Source of the DNA: Bacteroidota bacterium
GTDB lineage: Bacteria; Bacteroidota; Bacteroidia; Chitinophagales; Chitinophagaceae
Direction: 5' to 3'
Assembly: GCA_947453145.1 (NCBI GenBank)
Contig: CANGFA010000007.1
Coordinates: 1 to 64,000 of the forward strand
DNA: 64,000 nt
A program made the translations under genes and the position numbers. The notes under the pieces were generated by a model. It saw only the letters and a list, made by a program, of their open reading frames with translations. It searched no databases and had not been told where the DNA came from. Of the stretch, positions 46,017 to 56,233 are shown in pieces (positions within the stretch are counted from its first letter, which is position 1; each line of letters begins with the position of its first letter).

Positions 46017-46148
46017 GCTGTAAAAATAGCAGAAAAACCTTGATAGGACTGACTTTTATTCCGTTTTGCTTGAATTTATATGACATTATAACTTATATCA
46101 TAGATTGGCGCTTGATTTGCGCATACCTTACTATAAATAAGTACAACT

Positions 46149-48752
46149 ATGAATTTAAATCAATATACCATTAAAGCGCAGGAATCGATTCAGGCTGCAC
46201 AACAATTGGCTTATAATAATCAAAATGCAGCAATCGAGACGGCGCATTTATTAAAAGCCATTTTATTAGATAAAGATAGTTCCACGGAATTTTTATTAAA
46301 AAAGAATAATGTGAATCCAAGTTTGGTTCTCCAAAAAACAGAAGATATTATTCAAACATTAGCAAAACAGCAAACAGGAGAACCTGCATCTAATTTAAGC
46401 AGAGACTTAAATTCGGTATTATTAAAAGCAAATGCAACTTTAAAAACATTTGGTGACGATTTTGTAACCGTTGAACATATTTTAATTGCAATACTTCAGG
46501 TGAATGATGGTACAGGTAAAATTTTAAAGGACGCAGGACTTACTGAAAAAGGATTAGTAACTGCCATTAAGGAATTACGCAAGGGGTCTACTATTAATTC
46601 TGCAACCCAAGAAACGCAATTTCAGTCCTTATCTAAGTATGCAAAAAATTTAAATGATTTAGCGAATAAAGGAAAGTTGGATCCGGTAATTGGGCGTGAC
46701 GAAGAAATCCGAAGAACACTTCATATACTTTCTCGTCGAAGTAAAAACAATCCCATTTTAGTTGGAGAACCTGGCGTTGGTAAAACAGCCATAGCCGAAG
46801 GTTTGGCTATGCGTATTGTAAATGGAGACGTGCCCGATAATTTAAAAAGTAAAATTATTTATGCACTTGATATGGGACAATTAATTGCTGGTGCTAAATA
46901 TAAAGGAGAATTTGAAGAACGCTTAAAAGGTATAGTTAAGGAAGTAGCTGATAGCGATGGCGAAGTCATATTATTTATTGACGAGATTCATACCCTAGTT
47001 GGTGCTGGTGGAGGAGAAGGCGCAATGGATGCGGCAAATATTTTAAAACCTGCATTAGCGCGTGGCGAATTAAGAGCCATTGGAGCAACTACTTTAGCAG
47101 AATATCAAAAGTTTTTTGAAAAGGATAAAGCCCTAGAACGTCGTTTTCAAAAAGTAATGATTGATGAGCCCAGCAAGGAAGATGCCATTTCAATTTTAAG
47201 AGGATTAAAAGAGCGATATGAAACCCATCATCATGTGCGTATTAAGGACGAAGCCATTATTGCAGCCGTTGAATTATCAACAAGGTATATTACCGATCGT
47301 TTTTTGCCGGATAAAGCCATTGACTTAATTGATGAAAGTGCAGCCAAGTTGCGTTTAGAGATGAATTCTATGCCAGAAGAATTGGATACTTTAATTCGTC
47401 AAATACGTCAGCTGGAAATAGAAAGAGAAGCCATAAAAAGGGAAAATAATCCAGAACAATTAAAGTCTTTAAATATAGAGATTAGTAATTTAACGGTTCA
47501 ACAGGATACCTTGAAAGCAAAGTGGACGGAGGAAAAAGAAATTGTTGACAAGGTTCAAAAAGCAAAGTCGGCTATCGAAAAACTTAAACAGGAGGCCGAA
47601 GTTGCAGAACGAAATGGAGATTATGGAAAAGTAGCAGAGATTAGATATGGTAAAGTAAAAGAACAGGAATCTAATTTAGATTTATTTACGGTTCAATTAA
47701 ACGAGTTAGGTACAAATGGAAAACGTTTAATGAAGGAAGAAGTAGACGCGGAAGATATTGCCGAAAATGTAGCGAAGGCAACTGGTATTCCGGTAAGCAA
47801 AATGATGCAATCTGAAAGAGAAAAATTATTACAACTGGAAGACGAATTGCATAAGCGTGTTGTTGGACAGGAGGAAGCCATTGCTGCAGTATCGGATGCA
47901 ATTCGAAGAAGCAGAGCTGGTTTACAAGATCCTAAAAAACCAATTGGCTCTTTCATATTTTTGGGAACAACGGGTGTTGGTAAAACAGAATTAGCCAAAG
48001 CCTTGGCAGACTATTTATTTGATGATGATTCCATGATGACCCGCATAGATATGAGTGAATACCAAGAGAAGCATTCTGTTTCTAGATTAGTGGGAGCGCC
48101 TCCAGGATATGTGGGCTATGATGAGGGGGGGCAATTAACCGAAGCGGTTCGCCGTAAACCTTATAGCGTGGTGTTATTGGATGAAATAGAAAAAGCGCAT
48201 CCCGATGTTTGGAATATTTTATTGCAGGTTTTGGATGACGGTCATTTAACAGATAATAAAGGTAGAACGGTGAATTTTAAGAATACCATTATTATCATGA
48301 CATCCAATATTGGTAGCCATATTATCCAAGAAACTTTTGAAGGGGTGACTGATAAGAATTTGGAGTCCAAGGTAGAGCAGTCTAAAACCGAAGTGATGGC
48401 TTTGTTAAAACAAACCATTCGTCCCGAATTTTTAAATAGGGTAGATGAGATTATTATGTTCTCACCACTCTTGCAAAAACAAATGGCAGCAATTGTAAAA
48501 ATTCAATTAAATAATTTAAAACAATTGGTTGTAGAAAATGGGATGCAAATTGAGTTTAGCGACTATTTAGTAGCATATTTATCTGAACAAGGTTTTGATA
48601 TGCAATTTGGGGCAAGACCTTTAAAAAGATTAATACAAAAGATGGTGGTTAATGAATTGAGTAAAAAAATATTAAGTGGTGAAATTGATAAAACTAAAAA
48701 GGTGTTAATTGACATTTTTGACGGGGTCATTGTTTTTAGAAACGAAGCATAA
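46149..48752 (+). CDS. clpB: ATP-dependent disaggregase ClpB
   Basis: The 867-aa protein has the Clp N-domain (1-145), NBD1 with Walker [10 protein letters not shown] (about 205) and [12 protein letters not shown], and a coiled-coil M-domain (about 405-520). NBD2 has [15 protein letters not shown] (about 606) and [12 protein letters not shown]. The M-domain makes it ClpB rather than ClpA or ClpC. It disaggregates stress-denatured proteins with DnaK. No strong -7 consensus was seen right upstream. Confidence 0.97.
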   Translation: MNLNQYTIKAQESIQAAQQLAYNNQNAAIETAHLLKAILLDKDSSTEFLLKKNNVNPSLVLQKTEDIIQTLAKQQTGEPASNLSRDLNSVLLKANATLKTFGDDFVTVEHILIAILQVNDGTGKILKDAGLTEKGLVTAIKELRKGSTINSATQETQFQSLSKYAKNLNDLANKGKLDPVIGRDEEIRRTLHILSRRSKNNPILVGEPGVGKTAIAEGLAMRIVNGDVPDNLKSKIIYALDMGQLIAGAKYKGEFEERLKGIVKEVADSDGEVILFIDEIHTLVGAGGGEGAMDAANILKPALARGELRAIGATTLAEYQKFFEKDKALERRFQKVMIDEPSKEDAISILRGLKERYETHHHVRIKDEAIIAAVELSTRYITDRFLPDKAIDLIDESAAKLRLEMNSMPEELDTLIRQIRQLEIEREAIKRENNPEQLKSLNIEISNLTVQQDTLKAKWTEEKEIVDKVQKAKSAIEKLKQEAEVAERNGDYGKVAEIRYGKVKEQESNLDLFTVQLNELGTNGKRLMKEEVDAEDIAENVAKATGIPVSKMMQSEREKLLQLEDELHKRVVGQEEAIAAVSDAIRRSRAGLQDPKKPIGSFIFLGTTGVGKTELAKALADYLFDDDSMMTRIDMSEYQEKHSVSRLVGAPPGYVGYDEGGQLTEAVRRKPYSVVLLDEIEKAHPDVWNILLQVLDDGHLTDNKGRTVNFKNTIIIMTSNIGSHIIQETFEGVTDKNLESKVEQSKTEVMALLKQTIRPEFLNRVDEIIMFSPLLQKQMAAIVKIQLNNLKQLVVENGMQIEFSDYLVAYLSEQGFDMQFGARPLKRLIQKMVVNELSKKILSGEIDKTKKVLIDIFDGVIVFRNEA

Positions 48753-48775
48753 TTTTTTTGTATATTTACCTCACT

Positions 48776-50035
48776 ATGAGAAAAAATGACAGAAAAGCAG
48801 CTGTTGGCTTTATATTTATAACCATCTTAATTGATGTGATAGGTTTTGGAATTATTATTCCAGTTGTTCCTCAGTTATTACAAGATTTTTATCATATTAC
48901 AGATAGGAGAAATGTAGCAGCTATTGAGGAGCCCTTGTTATATTTAACTTCTATTTATGCTGTGATGCAATTTATATGTGCTCCAATTTTTGGTAGTTTA
49001 AGTGACCAATATGGTCGACGCCCTATTTTATTATTATCCTTATTGGGCTTTGGGATTGACTATATATTTTTAGCATTAGCTCCTTCTGTAGGATGGTTAT
49101 TCATAGGAAGAATGTTTGCAGGTATAACAGGTGCTAGTATTCCAACTGCTGCTGCATATATGGCCGATATAAGTAATGAAACTAATCGCGCTAAAAACTT
49201 TGGAATGATTGGAGCTGCATTCGGAATTGGTTTTATTATTGGGCCATTAATTGGAGGACTGCTTGGTCATATAGGATTGCGTGTTCCTTTTTACATGGCA
49301 GCTTTCTTGGCACTTGTAAATGCGTTGTATGGTTATTTTATTTTACCAGAATCATTGAGTCAGGAACATAGACGAAAGTTTGACATCAAAAAAGCAAACC
49401 CAATTGGCGCATTAAAGAGTTTAAATAAATATCCGGCCGTTTTTGGATTAATTGTGGCTATGTTTTTTATTTATATCGCTTCCCATTCAGTTCAAAGTAA
49501 TTGGAGTTTAGCCAATATGAGTAAGTTTGGTTGGGATGCCAGAACCATAGGCATTTCATTGGGGGTAGTTGGATTATTAGTGGGTGTTGTACAAGGTTTA
49601 TTAATTAGAGTGGTGAACCCTAGGCTCGGAAATGAAAAGAGCGTTTACATAGGTATTTTATTATCTGCCATTGGGTTAATACTATTTGCATTTGCTTCAC
49701 AAAGTTGGATGATGTTTGTATTTTTAATTCCCTATTGCTTAGGAGGAATATCTGGTCCTGCATTACAATCCCTAATCTCCATTCATGTTGCAAAAAATGA
49801 GCAAGGTGAATTGCAAGGATCCTTGACGGGATTACAAAGTTTAACTGCCATTTTTGGCCCACCCTTAATGATATGGCTAACTACTTTTTTCTCAAGGAAA
49901 GATAATAGTCTGCATATTTATTTCCCAGGCGCAGGTTTTTTAGCTGGTGCTGTATTTATGCTTATAAGTTCAATCATTGCCTATTTGGTGTTAAAAAATG
50001 ATCCAATCGTAAAAGGAAAAGCACCTAATAGGTAG
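48776..50035 (+). CDS. MFS transporter, TetA-like
   Basis: The 419-aa protein is a 12-helix MFS member of the drug:H+ antiporter-1 group. Motifs are DVIGFGIIIPVVPQLL (helix 1), GSLSDQYGRRPILLLSLLG (loop 2-3 motif A), GRMFAGITGASIPTAAAYMAD (helix 4) and AFGIGFIIGPLIGGLLG (motif C, helix 5). It probably exports a small compound; tetracycline resistance is not implied. The ATG at 48776 is preferred over an upstream in-frame TTG because a -7-like box (TATATTTA, 48761-48768) overlaps that region. It is only 23 nt after clpB. Confidence 0.88.
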   Translation: MRKNDRKAAVGFIFITILIDVIGFGIIIPVVPQLLQDFYHITDRRNVAAIEEPLLYLTSIYAVMQFICAPIFGSLSDQYGRRPILLLSLLGFGIDYIFLALAPSVGWLFIGRMFAGITGASIPTAAAYMADISNETNRAKNFGMIGAAFGIGFIIGPLIGGLLGHIGLRVPFYMAAFLALVNALYGYFILPESLSQEHRRKFDIKKANPIGALKSLNKYPAVFGLIVAMFFIYIASHSVQSNWSLANMSKFGWDARTIGISLGVVGLLVGVVQGLLIRVVNPRLGNEKSVYIGILLSAIGLILFAFASQSWMMFVFLIPYCLGGISGPALQSLISIHVAKNEQGELQGSLTGLQSLTAIFGPPLMIWLTTFFSRKDNSLHIYFPGAGFLAGAVFMLISSIIAYLVLKNDPIVKGKAPNR

Positions 50036-50063
50036 TTTTGCCCTTTTAATGGCCTTTGGTTGT

Positions 50064-50071
50064 TATATTTG
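50064..50071 (+). promoter_or_regulatory. -7 promoter element of the purine nucleoside phosphorylase gene
   Basis: TATATTTG matches TAnnTTTG exactly and ends 18 nt before the ATG at 50090. Confidence 0.55.
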
Positions 50072-50089
50072 TGCCAAATTATAGGGTAC

Positions 50090-50914
50090 ATGACGCAACT
50101 AATGACACAGTTACAAGAGACAACCAATTTTATAAAATCTAAAGTAAGCGAGACCGCGACCACGGCTATTATTTTAGGAAGCGGGTTGGGCAATTTAGCA
50201 ACAAAAATTCAAGTAGATTTTGAACTTCCCTACGCGGCTATTCCTCATTTTCCAGTAAGTACGGTAGAGGGTCATAAGGGTCGACTTATCCTTGGCAGAT
50301 TGAATGGTAAAAAAGTATGGGTGATGGAAGGGCGTTTTCATTTTTATGAAGGCTATAGCCCAGAGCAAGTTGTTTACCCAGTGAGGGTGTTAAAATTATT
50401 AGGCGTAGAAAATTTATTATTATCTAATGCTGCCGGAGGAGTGAATCCCAATTATGCGGTAGGTGATTTAATGATCTTAAGAGATCATATAAGTATGTTT
50501 ACCATTAATCCATTAATTGGTAAAAATGAATCAGACTTAGGAACGCGTTTCCCGGATATGAGTGAACCTTATGCAGATATATTTATACAAAAAGCAAAAG
50601 CCATTGCAATTGCAAATAGTATAAAGCTACATGAAGGAGTTTATGTGGGTGTAACTGGACCCACTTTTGAAACAAGAGCAGAATATAAATTAATCAAAGC
50701 GGTAGGCGGCGATGTGGTAGGGATGAGTACGGTACAAGAAAACATTGCAGCAGTTCATTGCGGCATGAAGGTATTTGCTATTAGTGTGGTAACCGACTTG
50801 GGTATTCGTGAGGATAATAATGTAATCACACATCAAGAAGTATTGGAAGCTGCGAATGCTGCAGAGCCAAAATTAACTTTAATCTTTAGCGAATTATTAA
50901 AAGAAATCGCGTAA
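50090..50914 (+). CDS. Purine-nucleoside phosphorylase
   Basis: The 274-aa protein is a trimeric PNP type: IILGSGLGNLA near the N-terminus, VEGHKGRLILGRL, LLSNAAGGVNPNYAVGDLM, GPTFETRAEYK and VVGMSTVQE. It phosphorolyses purine (deoxy)nucleosides to base plus (deoxy)ribose-1-phosphate. An upstream in-frame start at 50060 would place the -7 box within the gene, so 50090 (or the next ATG at 50102) is chosen. The putative porin follows 11 nt downstream and may be co-transcribed. Confidence 0.94.
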   Translation: MTQLMTQLQETTNFIKSKVSETATTAIILGSGLGNLATKIQVDFELPYAAIPHFPVSTVEGHKGRLILGRLNGKKVWVMEGRFHFYEGYSPEQVVYPVRVLKLLGVENLLLSNAAGGVNPNYAVGDLMILRDHISMFTINPLIGKNESDLGTRFPDMSEPYADIFIQKAKAIAIANSIKLHEGVYVGVTGPTFETRAEYKLIKAVGGDVVGMSTVQENIAAVHCGMKVFAISVVTDLGIREDNNVITHQEVLEAANAAEPKLTLIFSELLKEIA

Positions 50915-50925
50915 TCACTTAATAC

Positions 50926-52923
50926 ATGTTTCGTTTTAAGTCGTTTTTGTTTTCCCTATTTTTATTAATGCTTTTTCAAGTAAAAATGCATGCGCAAGGT
51001 TATGGACCTGGCATGAATGGTGCTCCAAGAATTTCCAATAATAAACCACTGGATTCTTTACAACGAAGAGACAAAAATGCAGATTCCATTACTATTTATT
51101 ATAAGTATTATAATAAAAACGAAATTCTAAAATTGGATTCAAGTGTGAATGATTTTTTCGTGCACTATCCGGTACCTTATAGCTCCTATAACTTAGGCAA
51201 TTTAGGAACAGCAAGTAAATCTTATTTATTTAATGCCAATAAAAATGTTGGATGGGATGCAGGCTTTCATTCCTTTGATTCTTATTTATATACTTTGGAA
51301 GAAACTCCTTTTTATCAAACCACTAGGCCTTATACCGAGTTTGCCTATTTGTTAGGTGGTAAAGGAGAACAATTAGTAGAAGTTAAGCACACACAAAATA
51401 AACAACAGCAACTTAATTTTTCCTTTGAATATCGTTTTAGCAATGCCCCAGGTAATGTAAAAAACCAAAATTCAAATATAAATAATATGCGTATCACGGG
51501 GCATTTCCAATCTAAAAGAAAAAGGTACGAATCCTTTTTTGTGATGTTGTCCAATAAAACTGCATCTTCGGAAAATGGAGGTTTGGTAAATGCAAATTTA
51601 TTAGATAGTCTAGCACTAAACGATCCATTTGAATTAGACACACGGTTGGGATTAAGTGGCTCTTCCTTTAGGAATCCTTTTAATACCAGTATTGCAACAG
51701 GCACTAGCTATAGCCAAAATACCATTGCTTGGAAAAATAGTTATGACTTTGGACAAAAGGATTCTATTGTAAAGGATACCATTGTAACACATTTATTTTA
51801 TCCAAGACTGCGCTTGCAAAATGAAATTAAATTATTAACCAATCAGTATTCATTTGCAGATGCGAATCCTTCGGTGTCTAATTACATGAAATATTTTGGA
51901 ATTTTGTATGATAATGTTTCTAAAATAAAATTTACGGACAATTGGAATGTGCTTTCTAATGAATTTAGTGTTATCAGTTATCCTGAGAAATTAAATAGCA
52001 ATCAATTTTTGCAATTGGGTACGGGGTATGTTCAAATGAATGCAAGCTACCCTAATTTGAAAGGATGGAGCAATTATGACATTTATGGGTTTGCAGTGTA
52101 TAAAAACAAAACAAGGAGTCAGTTGTGGGATTTGGTGGCTTCGGGAAAACTATATCTAAATGGATTTCATGCAGGTGATTTTGATGCACAAGCGTCCCTG
52201 TCCAGAAATTTATCCAAACAAGGAACCTATTTGCAAATTTCCTTTCAAAATTTAAATAGAACCCCTTCTTTAAACACCTTGGGTTATACGCAATTTGCTA
52301 TTAAAGGATTTAATACCATTACTAAAGAGAATGCAACTATATTAAATAGCGCCTTAGCCAATAAGAAATTAGGATGGGAGGCTTCGGTGACCTATCAATT
52401 AATTCAAAACTATAATTATTATACATCCGGATTTATACCTGCTGTAAATGGGAATGTAATGAGTTATTTAAGGGGACAGTTGGAGCATAAAATTAAAATA
52501 AGTAAACATTGGAATTGGTATGATCAAGCTACCATTCAACTATTGGACCCGAATGCACCGGTTCATGTGCCCTTGCTTTTGACAAGACAACGTATTGCAT
52601 TTGAGGGTAATTTTTACAAGAATCTAGACCTTTCCACAGGACTTGAGTTAATATACCACACCAACTATAAAGCAGACGGTTATATGCCATTTACGGGTCA
52701 GTTTTACAATCAGGAAGTTTATACCACCCAAAATAGGCCAACTGCTAATGCATTTTTACATTTTATGATTAAGCGATTTAAGGGGTATATTAGATTGGAA
52801 AACTTAAATACATTGCTTCCAACTACTAAGTTGCTTGGGAATAGCAATAATTTTACTTCCCAAAATTACCCAACCAATGGTATGTGGTTTAGGGTGGGTA
52901 TTTGGTGGAATTTTATAAACTAA
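50926..52923 (+). CDS. Putative outer-membrane porin (PF14121-like)
   Basis: The 665-aa protein has a signal peptide (about 1-24, ending HAQ) and long amphipathic beta strands rich in aromatic residues, ending with a Trp/Phe-rich FRVGIWWNFIN typical of outer-membrane barrels. The DSVNDFFVHYPVPYSSYNLG region and the overall pattern resemble the Bacteroidota putative porin family PF14121. The transported substrate is unknown. It follows the purine nucleoside phosphorylase by 11 nt, which might hint at nucleoside entry, but this is inference. Confidence 0.72.
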   Translation: MFRFKSFLFSLFLLMLFQVKMHAQGYGPGMNGAPRISNNKPLDSLQRRDKNADSITIYYKYYNKNEILKLDSSVNDFFVHYPVPYSSYNLGNLGTASKSYLFNANKNVGWDAGFHSFDSYLYTLEETPFYQTTRPYTEFAYLLGGKGEQLVEVKHTQNKQQQLNFSFEYRFSNAPGNVKNQNSNINNMRITGHFQSKRKRYESFFVMLSNKTASSENGGLVNANLLDSLALNDPFELDTRLGLSGSSFRNPFNTSIATGTSYSQNTIAWKNSYDFGQKDSIVKDTIVTHLFYPRLRLQNEIKLLTNQYSFADANPSVSNYMKYFGILYDNVSKIKFTDNWNVLSNEFSVISYPEKLNSNQFLQLGTGYVQMNASYPNLKGWSNYDIYGFAVYKNKTRSQLWDLVASGKLYLNGFHAGDFDAQASLSRNLSKQGTYLQISFQNLNRTPSLNTLGYTQFAIKGFNTITKENATILNSALANKKLGWEASVTYQLIQNYNYYTSGFIPAVNGNVMSYLRGQLEHKIKISKHWNWYDQATIQLLDPNAPVHVPLLLTRQRIAFEGNFYKNLDLSTGLELIYHTNYKADGYMPFTGQFYNQEVYTTQNRPTANAFLHFMIKRFKGYIRLENLNTLLPTTKLLGNSNNFTSQNYPTNGMWFRVGIWWNFIN

Positions 52924-52966
52924 TGCTAATTGGAATAAATCACTTTCTTGATTATCCCAAAAACGA

Positions 52967-52974
52967 TAACTTTA
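52967..52974 (+). promoter_or_regulatory. Near-consensus -7 element of the HMA gene
   Basis: TAACTTTA has one mismatch to TAnnTTTG and lies 43 nt before the ATG at 53018. Confidence 0.4.
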
Positions 52975-53017
52975 CATAAGATTAAAAAATACATTTATCA
53001 AAATAAAAAATACAATT

Positions 53018-53350
53018 ATGAAAAAGAACTTAATGCTACTTTCTATGTTATTAATGGTTTGCAGTTTCTCTTTTGCACAAACCCCATCTAATATTAAAGT
53101 ATCTGGCAACTGTGGGTCATGTAAAAAACATATTGAAAAAGCAGCTTTAGACGCTGGTGCTATTTCCGCTACTTGGGATAAAACAACTAAGTTATTGGCC
53201 CTTACTTTTGATGCTAACAAAACCAGTACCGATAAAATTGAAACTGCTATTGCAGCAGTAGGGTACGATACGGAGCATAAAGTAGCAACCGAGGAAGCGT
53301 ATAAGAAATTAGATGAGTGTTGTCAATACGACCGCAAGAAAAAGAAATAA
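53018..53350 (+). CDS. Periplasmic heavy-metal-associated (HMA) domain protein
   Basis: The 110-aa protein has a signal peptide (about 1-21, ending FSFAQ) and one HMA-like ferredoxin fold (about 27-90). The metal-binding motif is GNCGSCKKHIE (GxCxxC). The tail has CC followed by a Lys-rich end. Such proteins carry copper or similar ions in the Bacteroidota periplasm. No metal exporter is adjacent. A strong terminator follows. Confidence 0.85.
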   Translation: MKKNLMLLSMLLMVCSFSFAQTPSNIKVSGNCGSCKKHIEKAALDAGAISATWDKTTKLLALTFDANKTSTDKIETAIAAVGYDTEHKVATEEAYKKLDECCQYDRKKKK

Positions 53351-53373
53351 GTTTCTTAAAAAACGGATAAAAT

Positions 53374-53401
53374 AAAAAGCCCTTCAATTGAAGGGCTTTT
53401 T
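53374..53401 (+). terminator. Terminator of the HMA gene
   Basis: A 28-bp perfect palindrome (arms AAAAAGCCCTTC and GAAGGGCTTTTT around AATT) ends with a T run. It may also serve the convergent gene at 53443-54210. Confidence 0.92.
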
Positions 53402-53442
53402 ATTTTATAGCAAGTGATATGATAATGCTATAAATAATTAAT

Positions 53443-54210
53443 TTATTTTGAATGTTTCCAGTTAATTCTTCTACCTACATAGCATTTTATAGTCGTTCCG
53501 TTTGAGGCATTTGTTAAGCCTCTTCCAATTCCAAAATTAAATTCATATAAAGGGTGTAAAAATAAATCGAGGGCAAGAAATAATTGATGCTCTTGATTAG
53601 GTAATCTGGTTGGATTAAATAATTTTCCGGTATTACCATAATATTCAAACCCAAGGTTGGCTTTACTAGAAGCACTGTAAGCGTACTTTATATTGGGTTC
53701 AAATAAGTATTCTTTATTAGTGAAGGAAACACCCACATTCGGGTTAAAAGATAAATAATGTGCGCCCACTGTTTTGTCAAAAATGGGTCTAATCTCTGCA
53801 CCCCAATCATTGTCTTTAGTTGTGGGGTCTATAGAGCAGCCAATTTCGGAAGATAAGCTAATGCCCAATGGAAGTCCCCAGTTGTCTGGTACTTTAACTC
53901 TTGGCCGAATATTGGATCCAGTATATTGTGTTTTGCCATTATTATTATAAGTGAAAACATAAAATCCAAATTCAAAATTCTCACTTATTCCGGTTGTCAC
54001 TTCTAATGTTTGTAAAAAGGGGTGATAGTTTTCATTGAATTTTGGACCGGTACTAGTGTAGTTGGAATGCAACTCCACCATAGTTGTATATTTAGGTGTT
54101 GTAGCTGAACCATATACCTGAATTTCATTTGCATCTTGTGCAAAGCTATTTTTTGTAAATAGTATTGCCATAAGTAAAATGCAGTAATTGTATAAAATGC
54201 GATATTGCAT
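53443..54210 (-). CDS. Secreted barrel-like protein of unknown function
   Basis: The 255-aa protein has a signal peptide (about 1-25, SFAQ) and then alternating short strands with many aromatic residues, ending GIGRGLTNASN and CYVGRRINWK. This looks like a small outer-membrane beta-barrel, but I do not recognise a named family. The frame is open to 54240, but a perfect -7 box (54225-54232) lies inside that extension, so the ATG at 54208-54210 is preferred. It is the last gene of the minus-strand M42/amidotransferase/ATP-grasp run, though with its own promoter. Confidence 0.6.
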   Translation of the reverse strand: MQYRILYNYCILLMAILFTKNSFAQDANEIQVYGSATTPKYTTMVELHSNYTSTGPKFNENYHPFLQTLEVTTGISENFEFGFYVFTYNNNGKTQYTGSNIRPRVKVPDNWGLPLGISLSSEIGCSIDPTTKDNDWGAEIRPIFDKTVGAHYLSFNPNVGVSFTNKEYLFEPNIKYAYSASSKANLGFEYYGNTGKLFNPTRLPNQEHQLFLALDLFLHPLYEFNFGIGRGLTNASNGTTIKCYVGRRINWKHSK

Positions 54211-54224
54211 AAAAGAGATTTTGG

Positions 54225-54232
54225 CAAAGGTA
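54225..54232 (-). promoter_or_regulatory. -7 promoter element deciding the start of the barrel-like gene
   Basis: TACCTTTG on the minus strand matches TAnnTTTG exactly, 14 nt upstream of the ATG at 54210 and inside the longer open frame. Confidence 0.6.
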
Positions 54233-54257
54233 TGAATCAAATTTGTTACTAATTCTT

Positions 54258-55451
54258 CTAAATTTCAAAATAAGCAAGACTGCCACCTACCCATGTGGCA
54301 TTTGCATTATAGCCCACACCTATCATTTTGCCTTTACTTAAACGTGCCAAATTTAATGTGGCTATATATTTTTTAGTATCATGGTCCCAAAAATAAAAAA
54401 GCCTTATTTCCGTTTTAGCAGGCCCGGTAGGTGTTTCTATCACTGGGGCGTAATTTACTTTTTCTTGTAAAATCCATTGGGTAGGATCTTTTATGGAATC
54501 TATGACCTTGGGCGCTATGTCTATAATAACGCCTTGTCCTGCATAGGAAAACAAAGGCTTTAAAACATAGTTATCAATATCTGCTGGAATTATTTTTACA
54601 TTAGATAAAAACTGAGTAGGCGGCACCGCACTACTTTTTAGGTAAGGCAGGGTATACTTACTAATGCTGTAAAAATGATTGGGGTGGGTTACCCATTCAA
54701 TATCAAGTTTTTGTAATAGTAATTTACCCTTGTCTTGCATAAATTCAGATTGCTTGTTAAGTTCATCCCAAACAACTCTATTATAAATCCTTTCAATCTT
54801 ATAATCAACTCCATCTCGCTTATAAAACAATTCATTTCCAACTACAAAAATGGCACTTAAACATACAATGGGAATATCCAATAATTGATGTGTAATATAA
54901 AAGTCAATTTTTGTTTTTTGTTCATGAGGGAATAGCTCTAAAAGTACGGTATGCTTATTCGTATTGCCTTTGATAATTTTTTTTAAATGAGTAATATATT
55001 TTTCATCATCATATCCATTTAAGTAGGGACTGAATCCAGCTGGAATTCCAAAATTTTTTCTAAACGCTTTGTCGTGCAACCATTCAAATCCAAATAAGGA
55101 TGGAAAGCCTTGAAGTTCAATCAATTTTGGAACCGTTATATTATTTTCATCTTTACAAATGGCAAAATCCATTACAATACATTCAGGCAAACCCCCTTCA
55201 TTGGGAGGGGTTAATACCTGTTTGAATGAATCTTTGGTTTGAGCTGCAAAATGGGGACTTGTAATAAATTGACAAATTTCGTCGCCGGCTTTTAATAATG
55301 CTTGCTTTGTTTGTATATCAATAAATACGGGCGTTTCGGCTAATCTAAATTCAATGGTATTTGGAAAATCTTTTTGCAAATCAGCTACCAGATGTTGATA
55401 TTTCTGCTCCGTAAAGGATTGATTGTATTTATTTCTGACAGAAGTTATCAT
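54258..55451 (-). CDS. ATP-grasp-like ligase, unknown substrate
   Basis: The 397-aa protein looks like a circularly permuted or divergent ATP-grasp enzyme. Visible features are KLIELQGFPSLFGFEW (about 109-124), YVLKPLFSYAGQGVII (about 295-310, nucleotide lysine and Gly loop), WILQEKVNY (about 326-334, hinge) and AKTEIRLFYFW (about 345-355). LNLARLSKGKMIGVGYNANA (about 366-385) may be the metal site. Such enzymes make amide or peptide bonds via acyl phosphates. Its ATG overlaps the stop of the upstream amidotransferase by 4 nt, so it may use ammonia from that protein. The substrate is unknown and the fold assignment is tentative. Confidence 0.6.
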   Translation of the reverse strand: MITSVRNKYNQSFTEQKYQHLVADLQKDFPNTIEFRLAETPVFIDIQTKQALLKAGDEICQFITSPHFAAQTKDSFKQVLTPPNEGGLPECIVMDFAICKDENNITVPKLIELQGFPSLFGFEWLHDKAFRKNFGIPAGFSPYLNGYDDEKYITHLKKIIKGNTNKHTVLLELFPHEQKTKIDFYITHQLLDIPIVCLSAIFVVGNELFYKRDGVDYKIERIYNRVVWDELNKQSEFMQDKGKLLLQKLDIEWVTHPNHFYSISKYTLPYLKSSAVPPTQFLSNVKIIPADIDNYVLKPLFSYAGQGVIIDIAPKVIDSIKDPTQWILQEKVNYAPVIETPTGPAKTEIRLFYFWDHDTKKYIATLNLARLSKGKMIGVGYNANATWVGGSLAYFEI

Positions 55452-56233
55452 GTTAGAATGGCTTTATCCAAAAAGTTAGGTATGAAGTGTGTATAGGTAT
55501 AATGTATCGGGGAGGTTTCGTCTAAATGATTCATAATACGTTCCCATTTTTCAAGGCCAAATTCATTTAGGATGAGTTGTTTGGTAGCATATTCATTAAA
55601 GAAAATAACCAACTCTTTTAAGTCAGCTTCGGGATGGAACTGTACCCCATACATTTTTTCTGAAAATTTGATAGCCATGATGGCGCGTTCTAAAGGAACT
55701 GATGGTCTCATTTTTTCTAAAGCCATAATTTGCGCATTCATCAAATTTATTTTTTCATCGTTGGGTTCAATAATTTGATAAGATCTACTTTCCATGGCAT
55801 AAAAAGTTTCTTCTAATCCATTAAATAGTTCGTCTTCAATTAAAGAATGGACAGGGAGTACGCCAATTTGTTTTGATTTTCTCAAGCATACTTTTCCTAA
55901 ATCAAAATGCCTACAAGCTATTTGAAAACTATGGCAGATTAAAAAAACAGGTTTATGGATGGCATACATACGATCGAGCCATTGGGTATACAACACATCC
56001 CATTTTTCTGTAGCGCTATCTAATGGAGAACCTGGACCTCCGCTTGATATATAAATATGATAGCTATCATCTGGAATTTCACTTTTCCCTCGGGTGTTAT
56101 AAATATTTAGTACAATCTCTTGCCCCCTTTTGTTTCCCCATTCATGAATAATATTATTAATACAGCGCATACCCATATTTGGGGCTCCGTCATACATATC
56201 CAAAACGGCTATTTTAATTGGGGACGATCCCAT
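55448..56233 (-). CDS. Class I glutamine amidotransferase
   Basis: The 261-aa protein has a complete class I triad: nucleophile Cys100 in VFLICHSFQ, and His200/Glu202 in YGVQFHPEAD. The oxyanion-type turn SSGGPGSP is at 63-70. The nucleophile elbow reads CHSFQ rather than the usual C-x-G-x-Q. It resembles GMP-synthase-like or stand-alone GATases that release ammonia from glutamine. It overlaps the M42 peptidase stop upstream (TAATG) and the ATP-grasp start downstream (4 nt), so all three are probably co-translated. The acceptor of the amide is unknown. Confidence 0.85.
   Translation of the reverse strand: MGSSPIKIAVLDMYDGAPNMGMRCINNIIHEWGNKRGQEIVLNIYNTRGKSEIPDDSYHIYISSGGPGSPLDSATEKWDVLYTQWLDRMYAIHKPVFLICHSFQIACRHFDLGKVCLRKSKQIGVLPVHSLIEDELFNGLEETFYAMESRSYQIIEPNDEKINLMNAQIMALEKMRPSVPLERAIMAIKFSEKMYGVQFHPEADLKELVIFFNEYATKQLILNEFGLEKWERIMNHLDETSPIHYTYTHFIPNFLDKAILT

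Noticed and set aside
48776..50035. Tetracycline resistance determinant
   Set aside because: The protein shares general drug:H+ antiporter motifs only. They are common in MFS exporters and do not show a specific resistance.
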